Source: Mytilus californianus (Eukaryota > Mollusca > Bivalvia > Mytilida > Mytilidae). Taken from it: a stretch of 64,000 nt of DNA. Where the stretch lies: the NCBI RefSeq assembly GCF_021869535.1, contig NW_026262581.1:77591955-77655954 (forward strand). Reading direction: 5' to 3'. The notes beneath the pieces are model-generated. The model saw only the letters and a program-made list of their open reading frames with translations, was not told the DNA's origin and did no database searches. Of the stretch, positions 11,860 through 23,013 are shown piece by piece. The position numbers were made by a program, and so were the translations under genes. Position 1 is the stretch's first letter, and each line of letters starts with the position of its first letter.

Positions 11860-12710
11860 TTTTTGTATTCTGTAATATTGGTTTGTATTCAGGAATATTG
11901 ATTTGTATTCAGGAATATTGATTTGTATTCAGGAATATTGTTTTGTATTCAGGAATATTGTTTTGTATACTGTGTAATATGGGCTTGAATTCAGGAATAT
12001 TGTTTTGTATTCTATAGTATTGTTTTGTATTCTATAATATTGTTTTGTATTCAGGAATGTTGTTTTGTATTCTATAGTATTGTTTTGTATTCTATAATAT
12101 TGTTTTGTATTCAGGAATGTTGTTTTGTATTCTATAGTATTGTTTTGTATTCTATAATATTGTTTTGTATTCAGGAATGTTGTTTTGTATTCTATAGTAT
12201 TGTTTTGTATTCTATAATATTGTTTTGTATTTAGGAATGTTGTTTTGTATTCTATAGTATTGTTTTGTATTCTATAATATTGTTTTGTATTCAGGAATGT
12301 TGTTTTGTATTCTATAGTATTGTTTTGTATTCTATAGTATTGCTTTGTATTCAGGAATGTTGTTTTGTATTCTATAGTATTGTTTTGTATTCAGGAATGT
12401 TGTTTTGTATTCTATAATATTGTTTTGTATTCTATATTATTGTTTTGTATTCAGGAATGTTGTTTTGTATTCTATAATATTGTTTTGTATTCTATATTAT
12501 TGTTTTGTATTCTGTAATATGGGAAACATGGTTTTATATTCTATAATATTATTTTGATTGATTGGTGTTTAACACCACTTCTAACACTATTGTGCTATTT
12601 TATTTCGTGGCGGTCAGCTTTTATTGGTGGAGGAAGCCGGAATGCCAGGAGAGAACCATAATATTGTTTTGTTTTGTATTCTATTATTATTATGTATTAA
12701 TATATAAGTG
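11860..12710. repeat. 20-bp satellite arranged in 60-bp trimers
   Basis: Units are about TGTTTTGTATTCTATAATAT, with variants ending CTATAGTAT or CAGGAATGT. From about 12010 to 12350 three variants form a 60-bp higher-order unit repeated nearly exactly five to six times, so its amplification is recent. Because 60 is a multiple of three, an open frame of about 69 codons exists at 12025-12234. It is purely repetitive and is not a gene. A few more units follow the insertion at 12556-12658. Confidence 0.95.
12556..12658. mobile_element. Mollusc short interspersed element (SINE-like core) inserted in the 20-bp satellite
   Basis: The block with GATTGATTGGTGTTTAACAC, TTATTGGTGGAGGAAGCCGG and GGAGAGAACCA matches a short element that I recognise from many mollusc genomes. 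It interrupts the 20-bp satellite. ATAATATT(A/G)TTTTG stands on both sides and could be a target duplication, but the satellite itself would supply the same sequence. Class assignment is uncertain. Confidence 0.65.
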
Positions 12711-13204
12711 GTAATTTTTTTTAAGTACAGTCCTACCTTTTTGTAGAGAACAGATTATATATCTAATATTTGTTTATCTTATTTTCTGATGTATTTTAGA
12801 AAAATGGTATTAGCTGACTGTAATTAACACATCTAGTATAAATGCTAAATATCATATTCTGAACACTTTAGCCCTATTGTCACGCTCAGCATATGGTAAA
12901 ATTCTTTAAAAAATCTTTAAGACATATTCTTGATCAAGTAGTGTTATTTTGATGTAGTTGCCAACCAGCATATTCTATTAGATATATGAATGGTGCCTGG
13001 TGCTTTAAAAAAAAAACAACAATCGAACAAGGTCAGAAAGGATTTTACAAAAATGTTCCTTGTTTATACCATATGTGAAGCTCTATATTGTCCAAAATCT
13101 AGACAAGTTCAATTTGTCAAGTTGTCATTCAATTTTAAAGATCTGTGACCAGTAACAAATTATTAAAATGTAAAAAATACTTAGATACAACTAAAAAAAA
13201 TCAA
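12711..13204. other. AT-rich DNA, nothing recognised
   Basis: I see no coding frame, RNA gene or repeat in this stretch. Confidence 0.5.
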
Positions 13205-13208
13205 TATA

Positions 13209-13348
13209 TAGATAACACACAGCTGAGAGGGTGATAGAGCAGATTGTTACCTCGAGAAAACATTGTCAACCGAGGCAAAGCCAAGGATGACAATGGTTTT
13301 TCAAGGGTACCAGTCTGCTCTATCACCCTCTCAGCTATGTGTCATTTA
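13209..13348. mobile_element. Foldback (MITE-like) element with about 60-bp arms
   Basis: The left arm contains AGCTGAGAGGGTGATAGAGC. The right arm contains its reverse complement in GCTCTATCACCCTCTCAGCT. Similarity extends outward to AACACAC / GTGTCATT and inward through ACATTGTC / GACAATG, at about 80-90 percent over about 60 bp. The loop is only about 20 bp (AACCGAGGCAAAGCCAAGGA). There is no coding capacity. The family looks familiar from mussels. Confidence 0.8.
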
Positions 13349-13566
13349 ATTTATTATACTAAATATTCTGTCATTATTGTCTTTTAAATAGTAAATTAAA
13401 AAGTAATTAACTATGATGTCATGTACTTCAGCTATTAGGAAAACAACAAAAGTGAAGCAAGATGTATTTTTTTCATGTTGACAGTTTTTAAAAAAAGGTC
13501 TAAGGCTGAAACATAGAACTTGAGCATAGTTTTTAAAATTATTGATGTAATCATTTAGTTTTCAAT

Positions 13567-13664
13567 TTTTGATTGGTCTGCACGAGAGGGTGACTTTCAA
13601 AAAATTGTCTCCCGATAAGCCATGGGATAGAGTAAATTGTCTACCTGGTATTAACCAATCAAAA
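13567..13664. mobile_element. Small inverted-repeat element
   Basis: TTTTGATTGGT (13567-13577) is mirrored exactly by ACCAATCAAAA (13654-13664). Between them are GCACGAGAGGGTGACTTTC and GCCATGGGATAGAGTAAATT. It appears to be a short non-autonomous element of about 98 bp that is common in mussels. The minus-strand open frame over it, 13562-13783, has no features of a protein. Confidence 0.55.
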
Positions 13665-13799
13665 TCTGGCATTTTACTGTGAAGTATAATAATAACTTGA
13701 AGTTTCAAATTTAGAACAGACACATCATGACATGTTAACTTGCATGGGTTCAACTTTTTTTGGTCTTGCCTTGAAGGAGTCAAAAAGCAAGACTTAGGT

Positions 13800-14110
13800 A
13801 TGCTGTTGCCAGTGGTGGTGGCTTCAACAATTTGTTAAAGTTTGTGATTATGTCAGTTTAAAGGGAACACCATATGATAAGTCAAAGATATTCGGTGTAA
13901 AATAGTATAAGCATGGTCTATTGACTTTGAAACTTTTGCATAGTTTATATGATGAAGTTTGTGATTAGGTCAGTTTAAGGGGAACCACTTATGATAAGTC
14001 AATGATATTGGTATTAGCATTGACATTTCTTATTTCCATGGACATTTGGCCCTGTATGGTTCATTGACTTTGAATATTTTACCTTATTTACATTTCATAC
14101 AGGCAAGACA
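13800..14110. repeat. Dispersed bivalve repeat with a partial internal duplication
   Basis: GTTTGTGATTATGTCAGTTT near 13840 and GTTTGTGATTAGGTCAGTTT near 13959 head two related copies. Each is followed by ATATGATAAGTCAA or TTATGATAAGTCAA. The second copy continues into CATGGACATTTGGCCCTG. The sequence is familiar from bivalve genomes. No protein is apparent. Confidence 0.55.
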
Positions 14111-15419
14111 TATCTCTGTGTCAACAGTTTTTGTATACTCATCCACACCACTTTTCAATTTCAATAATTAGAATAACAAAAGGAACATAAAAGAGCAAAC
14201 AATGAGATCAATCTAGTAAACTTTTTAATGTTGTATTTCAAAATACTAATCTTTAGTTTTCAATTTTTATTTGTTTCTTGGAACAGGTCTATTAAATTTG
14301 ATTTTTTGGCACTGACCATTCTTCTTTAGTCGGGCTCCAAGGAAGCAACTTGCCACCAAGGCGATCCATAAAATCATATTTATATCAAGTTAAGAAATTT
14401 CAGTATAGAAGAAATTGCCATTACAGAGACTAGAGACACAGGCACTTGTCCCCAGAAAAAGAATTATATATATATATTTTGATATAATGTGTTATATTAA
14501 GGTATACATGATGGGAACAAATTCAGACCTGCCTGTGACTAGAGATACATGTAGTGTATTAACTAGGTATTGAAAAGGGTTAATATCTGTTTTATATTTT
14601 ATACCCCTTTTTGTATAGAGGATAGTTATTATTTCATTTATTTTCTATATAATATATCTTAAAATTACTGTATGATTTGTACTATACATGTATATATATA
14701 TGCTCAGAAATGAGCCCTTTGATGAGATTTAATAAAGTATTCATTAAAAATGAAGGGAGAAAGTAAATACAACACTTGAGTATCAAAAACAATTCCTTGT
14801 TCCTGTATGTTAATGAAAAAAAATAGTGATTTTTATTAAAGTGGGAAATTCACCTAAACTTTATACTTCATTGGTCATGTTAGGTATTCAGGGTTGTCCA
14901 TTCCTCTTTCTTAACTTCACATGGTCAGTCAACAATATTTCAAATGCAAGAAGTTTTTTTTTTAATTTAGATAATTGTGCTATCATATTTTATTACCACC
15001 ATGGGTCATTTACCCTTGTCTGTCCATGTCACTCAACAAATACACTTATATTAACAGAAATTATAAATAAATCACACAGAAGTCTTCCAAATATTTTAAT
15101 GTTTTTGAAATTTTAATAATATTAACATTCATGTTATGTATTCTTGTAAGACTGATTATATAAATAAATACTCAAGACTGGTTATTTTAATATACTCATG
15201 CATAATTATTTAAATAAATGCTCAAATATATTTTTGTTCTTTGTCTATGTCATTACTCATTTCTTTATTTAGATCTGTGTCAGTGGATATAATTTATAAG
15301 TTACAGTACTTAATATTCTCCCTACAGAGGAAGATATCTTGAAGCTACATGTCAATTTCATCAGATAAGCTTGACCCTTAAATTTGGAAACTTAGACTTT
15401 GGGAATAAACAAAAAGTAT
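14111..15419. other. AT-rich DNA without a recognisable gene
   Basis: Contains a TA-rich microsatellite near 14466-14480 and another near 14690-14701. The 96-codon open frame at 14826-15116 is AT-rich and shows no recognisable motif, so I do not call it a gene. Confidence 0.45.
14729..14740 (+). terminator. Candidate polyadenylation signal AATAAAG
   Basis: TTTAATAAAGTATTC lies in a stretch that reads like the end of a 3' untranslated region. It is 6.4 kb beyond the stop of the PM20D1-like exon, so linking it to that gene is speculative. Confidence 0.2.
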
Positions 15420-15780
15420 GTCATTTTTAGCTGACTTAGCCCATTGGACCAGATTGGCTATAATCGTCATTTAGAGTTCTGCATCATTCCATTGTTGTCA
15501 AAACAATATTTACAAATATCTTTTCCTCTGAAACTACTTGGTCAATCAGAATAAAAAGCTGTAACAGAGACAAATATAGTACCTTCTCTATGTCTCCTGC
15601 TGTAGTAACAATCATCCTTACTGAAAGACCAAACCATTATGTACACTGAAAAGGTCTTGGCATGGCAAACAAGGAAAAACATGGTTTTGAGGTTGACATA
15701 AAAATGGTCAATCATATGACCTTAAGTTAAAAGGTCAATGTCATTTTCCTTTCTCTACACATCGTCCTTGGGTTGCCTTA
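15420..15780. repeat. Decayed bivalve dispersed repeat
   Basis: TTTTAGCTGACTTAGCCCAT, TTCCTCTGAAACTACTTGGT and CAATCATATGACCTTAAGTT resemble an old copy of a large bivalve family. That family begins with an AGCTCACCTGGCCC-like end and includes CTCTGAAACTACTGG. A short trace of the same start may lie near 8527 (AGCTCACCTGG). No coding frame. Confidence 0.5.
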
Positions 15781-17275
15781 GTTATATTACTGGTGCCTCG
15801 GTCGGGGTACTTCAATCCTTTTGTGGTCATGAGGGGTGAGCAGCTGAGACACAAGGTACCCTACTCTTTTCAAATATTTTGAATAGTGAAAAAAATACAT
15901 ATCCTAAGCTATGATATATTTTTTAGCAAAGAATAGGCCGATAGTGATATTACGCTATTTCATGGAGTTAAATTTGACAAATAGCATATGTATTTTACGA
16001 CTGGTTCATAAATACTATCATCTGAGTCAGTAGTATAAGCTAGAGTATATTAAGATAATCATGATATAATCAGCAACCTTATCATATATTTAATCTTAAT
16101 TCCCCCGCCTCCCTTATTACTAGGCCCTAGTAATGGACTTCTGATATTATTAAATTGAAATAGTGACATATTCCAACGGCTCATCCGGCCTACCACTCTT
16201 TACATAGTACGTGACCACCCCGAGACTGATGCATGAAATATATGTTATAATGTAAATGCTATAATCTGTATTGCTTTCGAATAAAGTATTTATTATTATA
16301 TCTGAATATTGCTTTTGCAAATGTTTTGAGAGATAAGCTAATATTTTAACCCATACAATAAAGTCATGTTAGGCAAATCTTCGTATTGTGACGTCTTCAG
16401 CTATGCTTGTCGATAACTTTCAACATTAATTTCAAACTATAACTCTAAAAATATAGCATCGTTTATTTATTCTCTTTTATTCAAATGAATAAATGAATTG
16501 AATATTACGATGAATTTGATAACATATTAGCGTAAATAGGTACAACTCCCAACCTGCACTTGAATTGTTTTTTTTTTAATTTCATTGTGGCAATTTTTTC
16601 TAGCGTCAAACTGGGATTTCATTATCAAGATTCTGTATGAAGTATTTTTCTGATTTGACTTAATGTAAACCGTTTGTTTATTGTAAAATTTGGAATGATA
16701 CATTTGTATTAGCTTAATTAACGCTGCTTATGGAATTTATACATCATAATAAATAAACTTGTTTGTTATTTGATTCTCCAACAACTAGATTAATCAGTAG
16801 GACCCTGTGGCCTGTTGCCACAATTGCTCGCTTTTTCTAGGATTTAGTCTGCACTTAATTTATGTAGGAAACATTTTGGAAAAGAAAATGGAATGTCCTT
16901 TGTGAGATCAGATTAGGACTTTGTCAATATATTTTGCTACTTCAGTTTCTCATGTAAGCACATGGTCACTGAATGAATAATATCACTAAACACAACGACA
17001 TTTCCAAACAATCAAGCACCACAACGGACCGAAACAAAACTAGAGTGGGAAAAACAACCAAAAACTTTACGTTCTGGAAAGGAAATGAAATAAAATTGAG
17101 GTTATAACAAACAGATTAAAGAAATTATTTTTCTTCTTACTTCTTTTAACATCAGTAATTTCTACATATTCTTAATTAGCTGGCAATGTGAATTTTGGAA
17201 CTAAACATGACAATATACTCAGCAACACAAGTAAAGCACCCATATATAGTAGTTTCACAATTTTTCGTTTTTGCT
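15781..17275. other. AT-rich DNA, no gene seen
   Basis: Nothing with coding character was recognised. A stretch with higher GC near 16105-16225 (CCCCCGCCTCCC, CGGCTCATCCGGCC) precedes a TTCGAATAAAGTATT near 16278-16292. That is a possible polyadenylation signal on the plus strand. Confidence 0.4.
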
Positions 17276-17800
17276 TGATATTTGCCAATCTCTATATCAA
17301 AAAGAAGATGTGATCTATGATTGCCAACGAGACAACTATCCACCAGAGACCAAATGACGTAGATGTTAGTAACAATAGCCACCGTACGGCTTCCAACAAT
17401 GCGAAAATCCCATACCATATAGTTAGCTATAATCAAAAGGCCCCGCCATGACAAAATGTTAAACGAGAAAAAACAAACGGCCTGATTTATGTACAAAACA
17501 ATAAACGAAAAACAAATATGATAAAGAATTACCAACAACAGCCACTTAATAACAGCATCCTAACTTTAGAGAGGCACATACAGTATGTTGCGCTCAATCA
17601 TCCCCTAACATGGAAGAGTGGTGCAACAGCACAACATAAGAACAAACATTAGAAATAAGTTGAAAAAAGCTTGACTCATCAGATCGACACAAAGCACAAA
17701 ACACTATAGAAAAGAAAATTAGTAAAGTCACAAAGCACCGATCTTAGATTACTCGCAGTACTGAAAGCTAGTTCAAAGCCAATTACGACTATAATAAATA
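17276..17800 (-). repeat. Mussel dispersed repeat family, reverse copy
   Basis: Contains AGATGTGATCTATGATTGCC, ACGAGACAACTATCCACCAG, AACGGCCTGATTTATGT and, to the right, CAACATAAGAACAAACATTA and GAAAGCTAGTTCAAAGCC. The same features occur in the opposite orientation at 28700-29075. This is a very abundant mussel repeat of about 0.5 kb. The minus-strand open frame at 17176-17538 is simply this repeat and is not a gene. Confidence 0.8.
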
Positions 17801-19897
17801 AATCATGTTTCCCAGTGCATTTAAGCATACTTAGCATTTAAATTATAATTCACGGTTTACAGAGAAATTTTCGTTTCAATTGGAACACTTGATTTCACCC
17901 CAACAAATGAAAAATATAAAAAAAATCTGAGATTAAACAATTTCAAATTGATCATCAGAAGACCAAAATCGATTAAGAAACTGAATATCAAAGTAAAGTC
18001 GAGAAATATTGTGTTAAGATTTTGACTCAATTGAATCACGTTTTCCTGGTTTATATTTAATGCCTTGTGTATAAGATCTCCCATTTAGATACCTGCATCA
18101 AGTTAGATACATGCGACTCACATATACAAAAAAAAAAATAATATCCTCCATTCCGGAATTGTTATGAGCCAATTTAAACGTAAATTGATGAAATGGAATC
18201 TTCAAAGGATAATTTAAGAAAAGTCTTGGTTTAATCATTTGAATTTAAATCAGATTAATTTCCTCAATATGCCTGTAAAAGACAGATGATTTATGACTAG
18301 AATTAAAACAAACTTGTCTATGTCTAAGAAGTCTATTAAGTCATCAAAAGATAGCAGAAAAATGTTTTAATCAAAATGTGGCATTTTCTGCGAACGCCCT
18401 GTGTCAGAAACACTAACACGATATATAAGTTTTATAACGAAACAAATTGTTCATTCTGATATTAATAAAGACGACTTTTTAAACAGGTGTTCTTTTAATG
18501 GGTGCATCCTCATGCTAGTTACTGTGCTTCCGTTTACCTTTATGTTTGTGCTTTAGAAACACTATATAACGTGTGTGATAAATGTATTGATATTGCCATA
18601 ACTGGAATGTACCTTTGAAAAAGGTTTCAAAAGCTTCACAAACATAATAACAACAACACATTATTCATGTGGCCATCCAAAACCAGGAGTCTGTAATCTT
18701 CTATTTTATTTTATAATTTTTTTTTATGATAATGCATTGCTTGTTGATTTTTAGTTTCTACGTAATACATTTGTTTACTTATTACACTTCTAACTTCAGA
18801 TAGATCAAACAATGTTAATAATCGAATTCGGGAATACAATGACGAATTACAAATAAATGATATATAGCTTTGCACGCGTGTTTCTGGAAAACGAGTTAAA
18901 ATGAATAATAATACGCACTGCTATGTCACGTTTCCCCATTCTTCTTTTTTCCTGTTATTAAAAGGCAATGCCAACTTTCATTTATCGAACCATCAGTTCC
19001 AGAATAATTTGGTAATTTAATTCAGATACACGCCAGAAGACCTAACAAATATCAAATTCAGATTACAAATCCATAGGGAGATTAGTGATCTGGACAAGAC
19101 AGAAAACATTATATATATGAATAAGAAAAGAAGTTTCTTTCAAAGAAAGCAATATTATTGGAAGGTGGTTCCGAATATAATAGCTTAAAGATATGTACCT
19201 AATTCAATACCCGTATTCTGGACATTTTCATATTTCAATACTTTATAGTATAAGAATAACTAAAATATCGAACATGGCTGAAGTTCAATCATTCCGAAAA
19301 ACGAGACATCGTGAGAAAACACTGCTTGAATAGCGATGTTTTCTAGAATAAAATGAATGTGAATTACTATGAAAATAGCAAATTAAAGTGTTATTTACAC
19401 AACAAACAAGACAAAACAGAAGTGAACAATGTTGGTCCTCGACAAACAATATTCATGTAGTTAGTATACAAGCCATTTTAGTTTTGATTTTTTTTACCAT
19501 TATAATACAACACTTGGAACAAGTTATCTCGTCAAATATTCTCCGTTGACCATAGACATACGAACTTACAAGAATTTTGACTATAGATGGTTATCAAGCG
19601 CTAAACATGTAGTCTAGAGGTATACTTGATATCTGCATTAGACATTACATCGCCTAACATCCTGCGCTACACTTTTTTTTGTGTGAAGCGATGTTTTGAC
19701 ATTTAAAGCTGAAGACATTAATTGACATCTACAATGTTTTAGGGCTACATTAAAAATCTTCAACTCTAGATCGTATATAATTGTAGCTCTAAACTTTAAA
19801 CCTTTAGCTACAATATAATATGGTTTATGGAAAGACCTTTATCGGCTATTTTGTATATTTTCCCTTTGATCTTACTGCCTAATATTTTTAAGATCAT
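17801..19897. other. AT-rich single-copy-looking DNA, no gene seen
   Basis: The minus-strand frame at 17857-18084 is hydrophobic and AT-rich with no recognisable motif. Nothing else stands out in this 2.1 kb. Confidence 0.45.
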
Positions 19898-20040
19898 GGA
19901 CAAGACTTGATACTCGAATATATTAGGCAATGACGTCATGTATCAGCGCAGGAACGTCACGTGCTCAAGGACAAGACTTGATACTCAAAAATATAAGGCA
20001 ATGACGGCATGTACCAGCGCAGGAACTTCACGAGATCAAG
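19898..20040. repeat. 71-bp tandem duplication carrying CRE and E-box motifs
   Basis: GGACAAGACTTGATACTC begins at 19898 and again at 19969. The first copy carries a perfect TGACGTCA (19931-19938) and CACGTG (19958-19963). The second copy has TGACGGCA and CACGAG at the same places. Both share CAGCGCAGGAAC. The short open frame that reads through, 19938-20123, has no features of a protein. Confidence 0.75.
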
Positions 20041-20175
20041 TCCATCCGCGTCAATTTATCAATGAAATGCACGCGACTTCATTCATACAACCGAACAACT
20101 ATCCCAAAATTTTGTATCCATAAAAGTAGTTTTACTAACTATTTAATTTACTTCATATTCTCAACCAAAAAACAT

Positions 20176-20265
20176 AATTTTTGATATTGACTTCATCAGC
20201 TCGAATATCAGCTCGCCCTAGCGGGCTCGCTTGATATTCTTGCTGATTAAGTCAGTATCAAAAAC
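20176..20265. mobile_element. Foldback element with about 43-bp arms and no real loop
   Basis: The left arm TTTTGATATTGACTTCATCA... (20179-20220) pairs with the right arm ...GATTAAGTCAGTATCAAAA (20221-20263) at about 80 percent. The centre is GCTCGCCCTAGCGGGCTCGC. It is MITE-like, has no coding sequence and lies in AT-rich DNA. Confidence 0.75.
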
Positions 20266-21044
20266 AAAAATGCCATTATTCTATATTTATCTGTGTGAGA
20301 CCAATTAACAGGGCTTTTATGTTTTGATGGCAATTATTTCACAAACAAAAGTTAAGCGTTTTACTGGCAGATCTAGCATTTCTATTATTTATAAAATCAT
20401 TGTGTTTATTTGAAGTTTTATATACTTGAACTTCCGCCAGTGTAAACAGAGATAGCTTTTAGCACTATATTAGAACGAACAAGAGGATATTATTTCTGAC
20501 AGATCCACAGTTAAGTGTTTAAAAATAAACACATTTAAGTAGAAACCTGTATACATTTGAGAATCAATTGTTTGATAGAACTTGACATATACTGATATTT
20601 TATATCGCCAGATAGACATATGTTCTATAGTTGTTTAATGATATCCTTTTCAATGTATAGATGGTTTCGTTGATGAAAAATTACATGAACATGTTATTGC
20701 GATAAAATTTGATGGTGATTTCCGACATTTACTAAATTTCCTTATAGTGCAATTCAAATTGATAAGAACATTGCCTCATAGCAAATATTTAATGGGTTGG
20801 TCAAATAATTCCATCAAGATTAAGATACTTCCATCTCGAGGAAAATTACATTAGTTTTTGTCAGTTCAGAATTTTCAAAGGCGCCAGCTGCTAATACCGT
20901 TTATGTCTTTTGAAAATTTATTTTACATCGTAACAATTATAATCCTATCATCACATCGCAATATTATATCGAAAAACAATCCGTTGTAAAGTTTTTAAAA
21001 AATTGTCGCGAGGTCGGATCAGTTCTAACAACTCTTAAAATCTG
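20266..21044. other. AT-rich DNA, nothing recognised
   Basis: No gene, RNA or repeat could be supported here. Confidence 0.5.
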
Positions 21045-21745
21045 CCCTAAACTATATTCTGACATTTCTACCCTAGAAGTGATTCTGACAGTTCTACCTT
21101 AGAAGTGATTCTGACAGTTCTACCCTAGAAGTGATTCTGACAGTTCTATCACAGAACTGATTCTGGCAGTTCTACCCTAGGACAGTTTTAGGACAGTTTT
21201 GGTCAGTTCGACACTATAACTGATCCTGACAGTTTAACCCTAGAACTAATTCTGGCGGTTCTACCCTAGGACAGTTTTTGACAGTTCTACCATAGAAGTG
21301 AATCTGACAGTTCTACCATAAAATGATTCCGGCAGTTCTACCTTAGGACAGGTTTGACAGTTCGAAACTATAACTGATTCTGGCAGTTCTACCCTAGGAC
21401 AGTTTTGGACAGTTCTACCATAGAAGTGAATCTGACAGTTCTACCATAAAAATGATTCAGGCAGTTCTACCCTAGGACAGTTTTGGACAGTTCGACACTA
21501 TAACTGATCCTGACAGTTCAATACTAAAACTGATTCTCACAGTTCTATCACAGAACTGATTCTGGCAGTTCTACCTTAGGACAGTTTTGGATAGTTCCGA
21601 CACTATAACTGACCCTGACAGTTCAATCCTAGAAGTGATTCTGGCAGTTCTACCCTAGGACAGTTTTGGACAGTTCGACACTATAACTGATCATGACAGT
21701 TCTACCCGAGAACTGATTCTGGCAGTTCTACCCGAGAACAAATCC
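21045..21745. repeat. 26-bp-based satellite with a composite higher-order unit
   Basis: The basic unit is about AGTTCTACCCTAGAAGTGAT plus TCTGAC (26 bp). To the right, related 26-bp, 17-bp and 23-bp variants (CTAGGACAGTTTTGGACAG, TCGACACTATAACTGATCC) join into a unit of about 66 bp that recurs several times. Divergence between copies is moderate. Confidence 0.9.
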
Positions 21746-21751
21746 TGATAA

Positions 21752-21975
21752 TTCATTTTTTTCATTTTCTTTCTTTCTTTTTATTAATTGATTTACTTTC
21801 TTTCTATCTTTTTTTTTATTAAATTGAATGATTTGCATTCTTTCTTTTTTATTCAAGAATTAATGTTCTTTCTTTCTTTTCAATAATTCACTTATTTTCT
21901 TTCTTTTTTCTTCTTTTATTGATTAATTTATTTTCTGTCTTTCTATTCCTTTATTTAATTTATCATAATTCAAAT
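21752..21975. repeat. Degenerate polypyrimidine tract (TTTC-rich)
   Basis: Runs such as TTTTCTTTCTTTCTTTTTAT alternate with short A/T spacers (ATTAATTGATTTA, ATTCAAGAATTAATG) at irregular intervals of about 50-60 bp. It directly follows the 26-bp satellite. Strand asymmetry (T and C on the plus strand) is strong. Confidence 0.8.
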
Positions 21976-22818
21976 AAATTTTTTTTTTTATATTATTTCA
22001 AACAAAATATTATACTCTAATGTATGAGCCACTCCGTGCGAAAGGGTATAAAACGTGTTTTTGATAAACTTTACAGGACACGTTGTTAAAGTTTGTTAAA
22101 CTATTTTTGAAAACCGATTGTATCCTTAAAAAATGGTATTAATGTAAACATTCATAAAATAGTAAATTCTGTCCCGAATTTGTCAGTTAAATAACGGAAA
22201 AGTGTTTAGACGTAGAAATATATGAATTTTTGTACTTAGGAAAGTGTAGAAATCATTTTGTACCCGTAACAATGCAAAAATGATGATGTCATCTTGTGTT
22301 TTTGAAATTGAAACATAACTTAAGTTAAGTTAAGTTATTTAATATTATATAAATCAACCGTCCTTGGACGGTATTCGAGCCGTTGCCCCTATTAAATTGC
22401 AGTGATTTATGCGTTGAAAGTGGCAAATTAAGACACTAAGTTATACATGGAAAAATGAATAAGCTTGCAGCTTAATCGTATGAGGAAAATTAACGTTTTT
22501 TTTTATAGATCACAAATCTGCTAGCAATAATTATGCACACTTTTTAGAATTTCGCAAATTTTTCGTGTTTGTACCTTTGCTTTGTCCATGGACTGGTTCA
22601 TATTAGCTTGATGACTTGTTTTTAGCGTGTAACACGATCGAGGAAGTAAAATATATTAGTTATAATAGTCCATATTAATACTAAAGCACATATGTACCAT
22701 TACATACGATTGTGATTAGACAGAAAAGAGGTTGGAACTGATTACAACTATACCACTTACTAAATAGCAAGGAAATATGTAAATCAGGGGAGTGAAAAAT
22801 TGACTATTGAAGGCCTCA
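21976..22818. other. AT-rich DNA, no gene seen
   Basis: Holds a short (TTAAG)n run near 22318-22340 and no recognisable gene or repeat otherwise. Confidence 0.45.
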
Positions 22819-22908
22819 CTGTGAGATGAAAGACAACAATAAAAGCGCTGCTCCTTTGCTTTTTGTGTGTGTTTTTTGCTGTGCATGTACTGATTTTATG
22901 TCATGGAT

Positions 22909-22918
22909 GGATACCCCA
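22909..22918. repeat. Left target-site duplication of the hairpin element
   Basis: GGATACCCCA, repeated exactly at 23004-23013 on the other side of the 85-bp palindrome. Confidence 0.85.
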
Positions 22919-23003
22919 CAATCTAATTAAAATATAGAACTCGGATTTCGTTATACTGCATACGAGTATAACGAAATCCGAGTTCTATATTTTAATTAGA
23001 TTG
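22919..23003. mobile_element. 85-bp hairpin MITE: two perfect 38-bp arms and a 9-bp loop
   Basis: The left arm (22919-22956) starts CAATCTAATTAAAATATAGA. The right arm (22966-23003) is its exact reverse complement and ends TCTATATTTTAATTAGATTG. The loop is TGCATACGA. The element is flanked by a 10-bp direct repeat, GGATACCCCA. The related repeat copy near 27820 lacks the insertion and reads GGATACCCAATATCC, which is an empty site. A duplication of 9-10 bp fits Mutator-type transposition, which I infer only from its length. Confidence 0.9.
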
Positions 23004-23013
23004 GGATACCCCA
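23004..23013. repeat. Right target-site duplication of the hairpin element
   Basis: GGATACCCCA, identical to the left copy at 22909-22918. Confidence 0.85.

Noticed and set aside
12025..12234. 69-codon plus-strand open frame
   Set aside because: It is the 60-bp higher-order repeat read in frame.
14826..15116. 96-codon plus-strand frame
   Set aside because: No motif, no splice context, and composition that matches the surrounding non-coding DNA.
17176..17538. 120-codon minus-strand hydrophobic frame
   Set aside because: It is the reverse strand of a dispersed mussel repeat.
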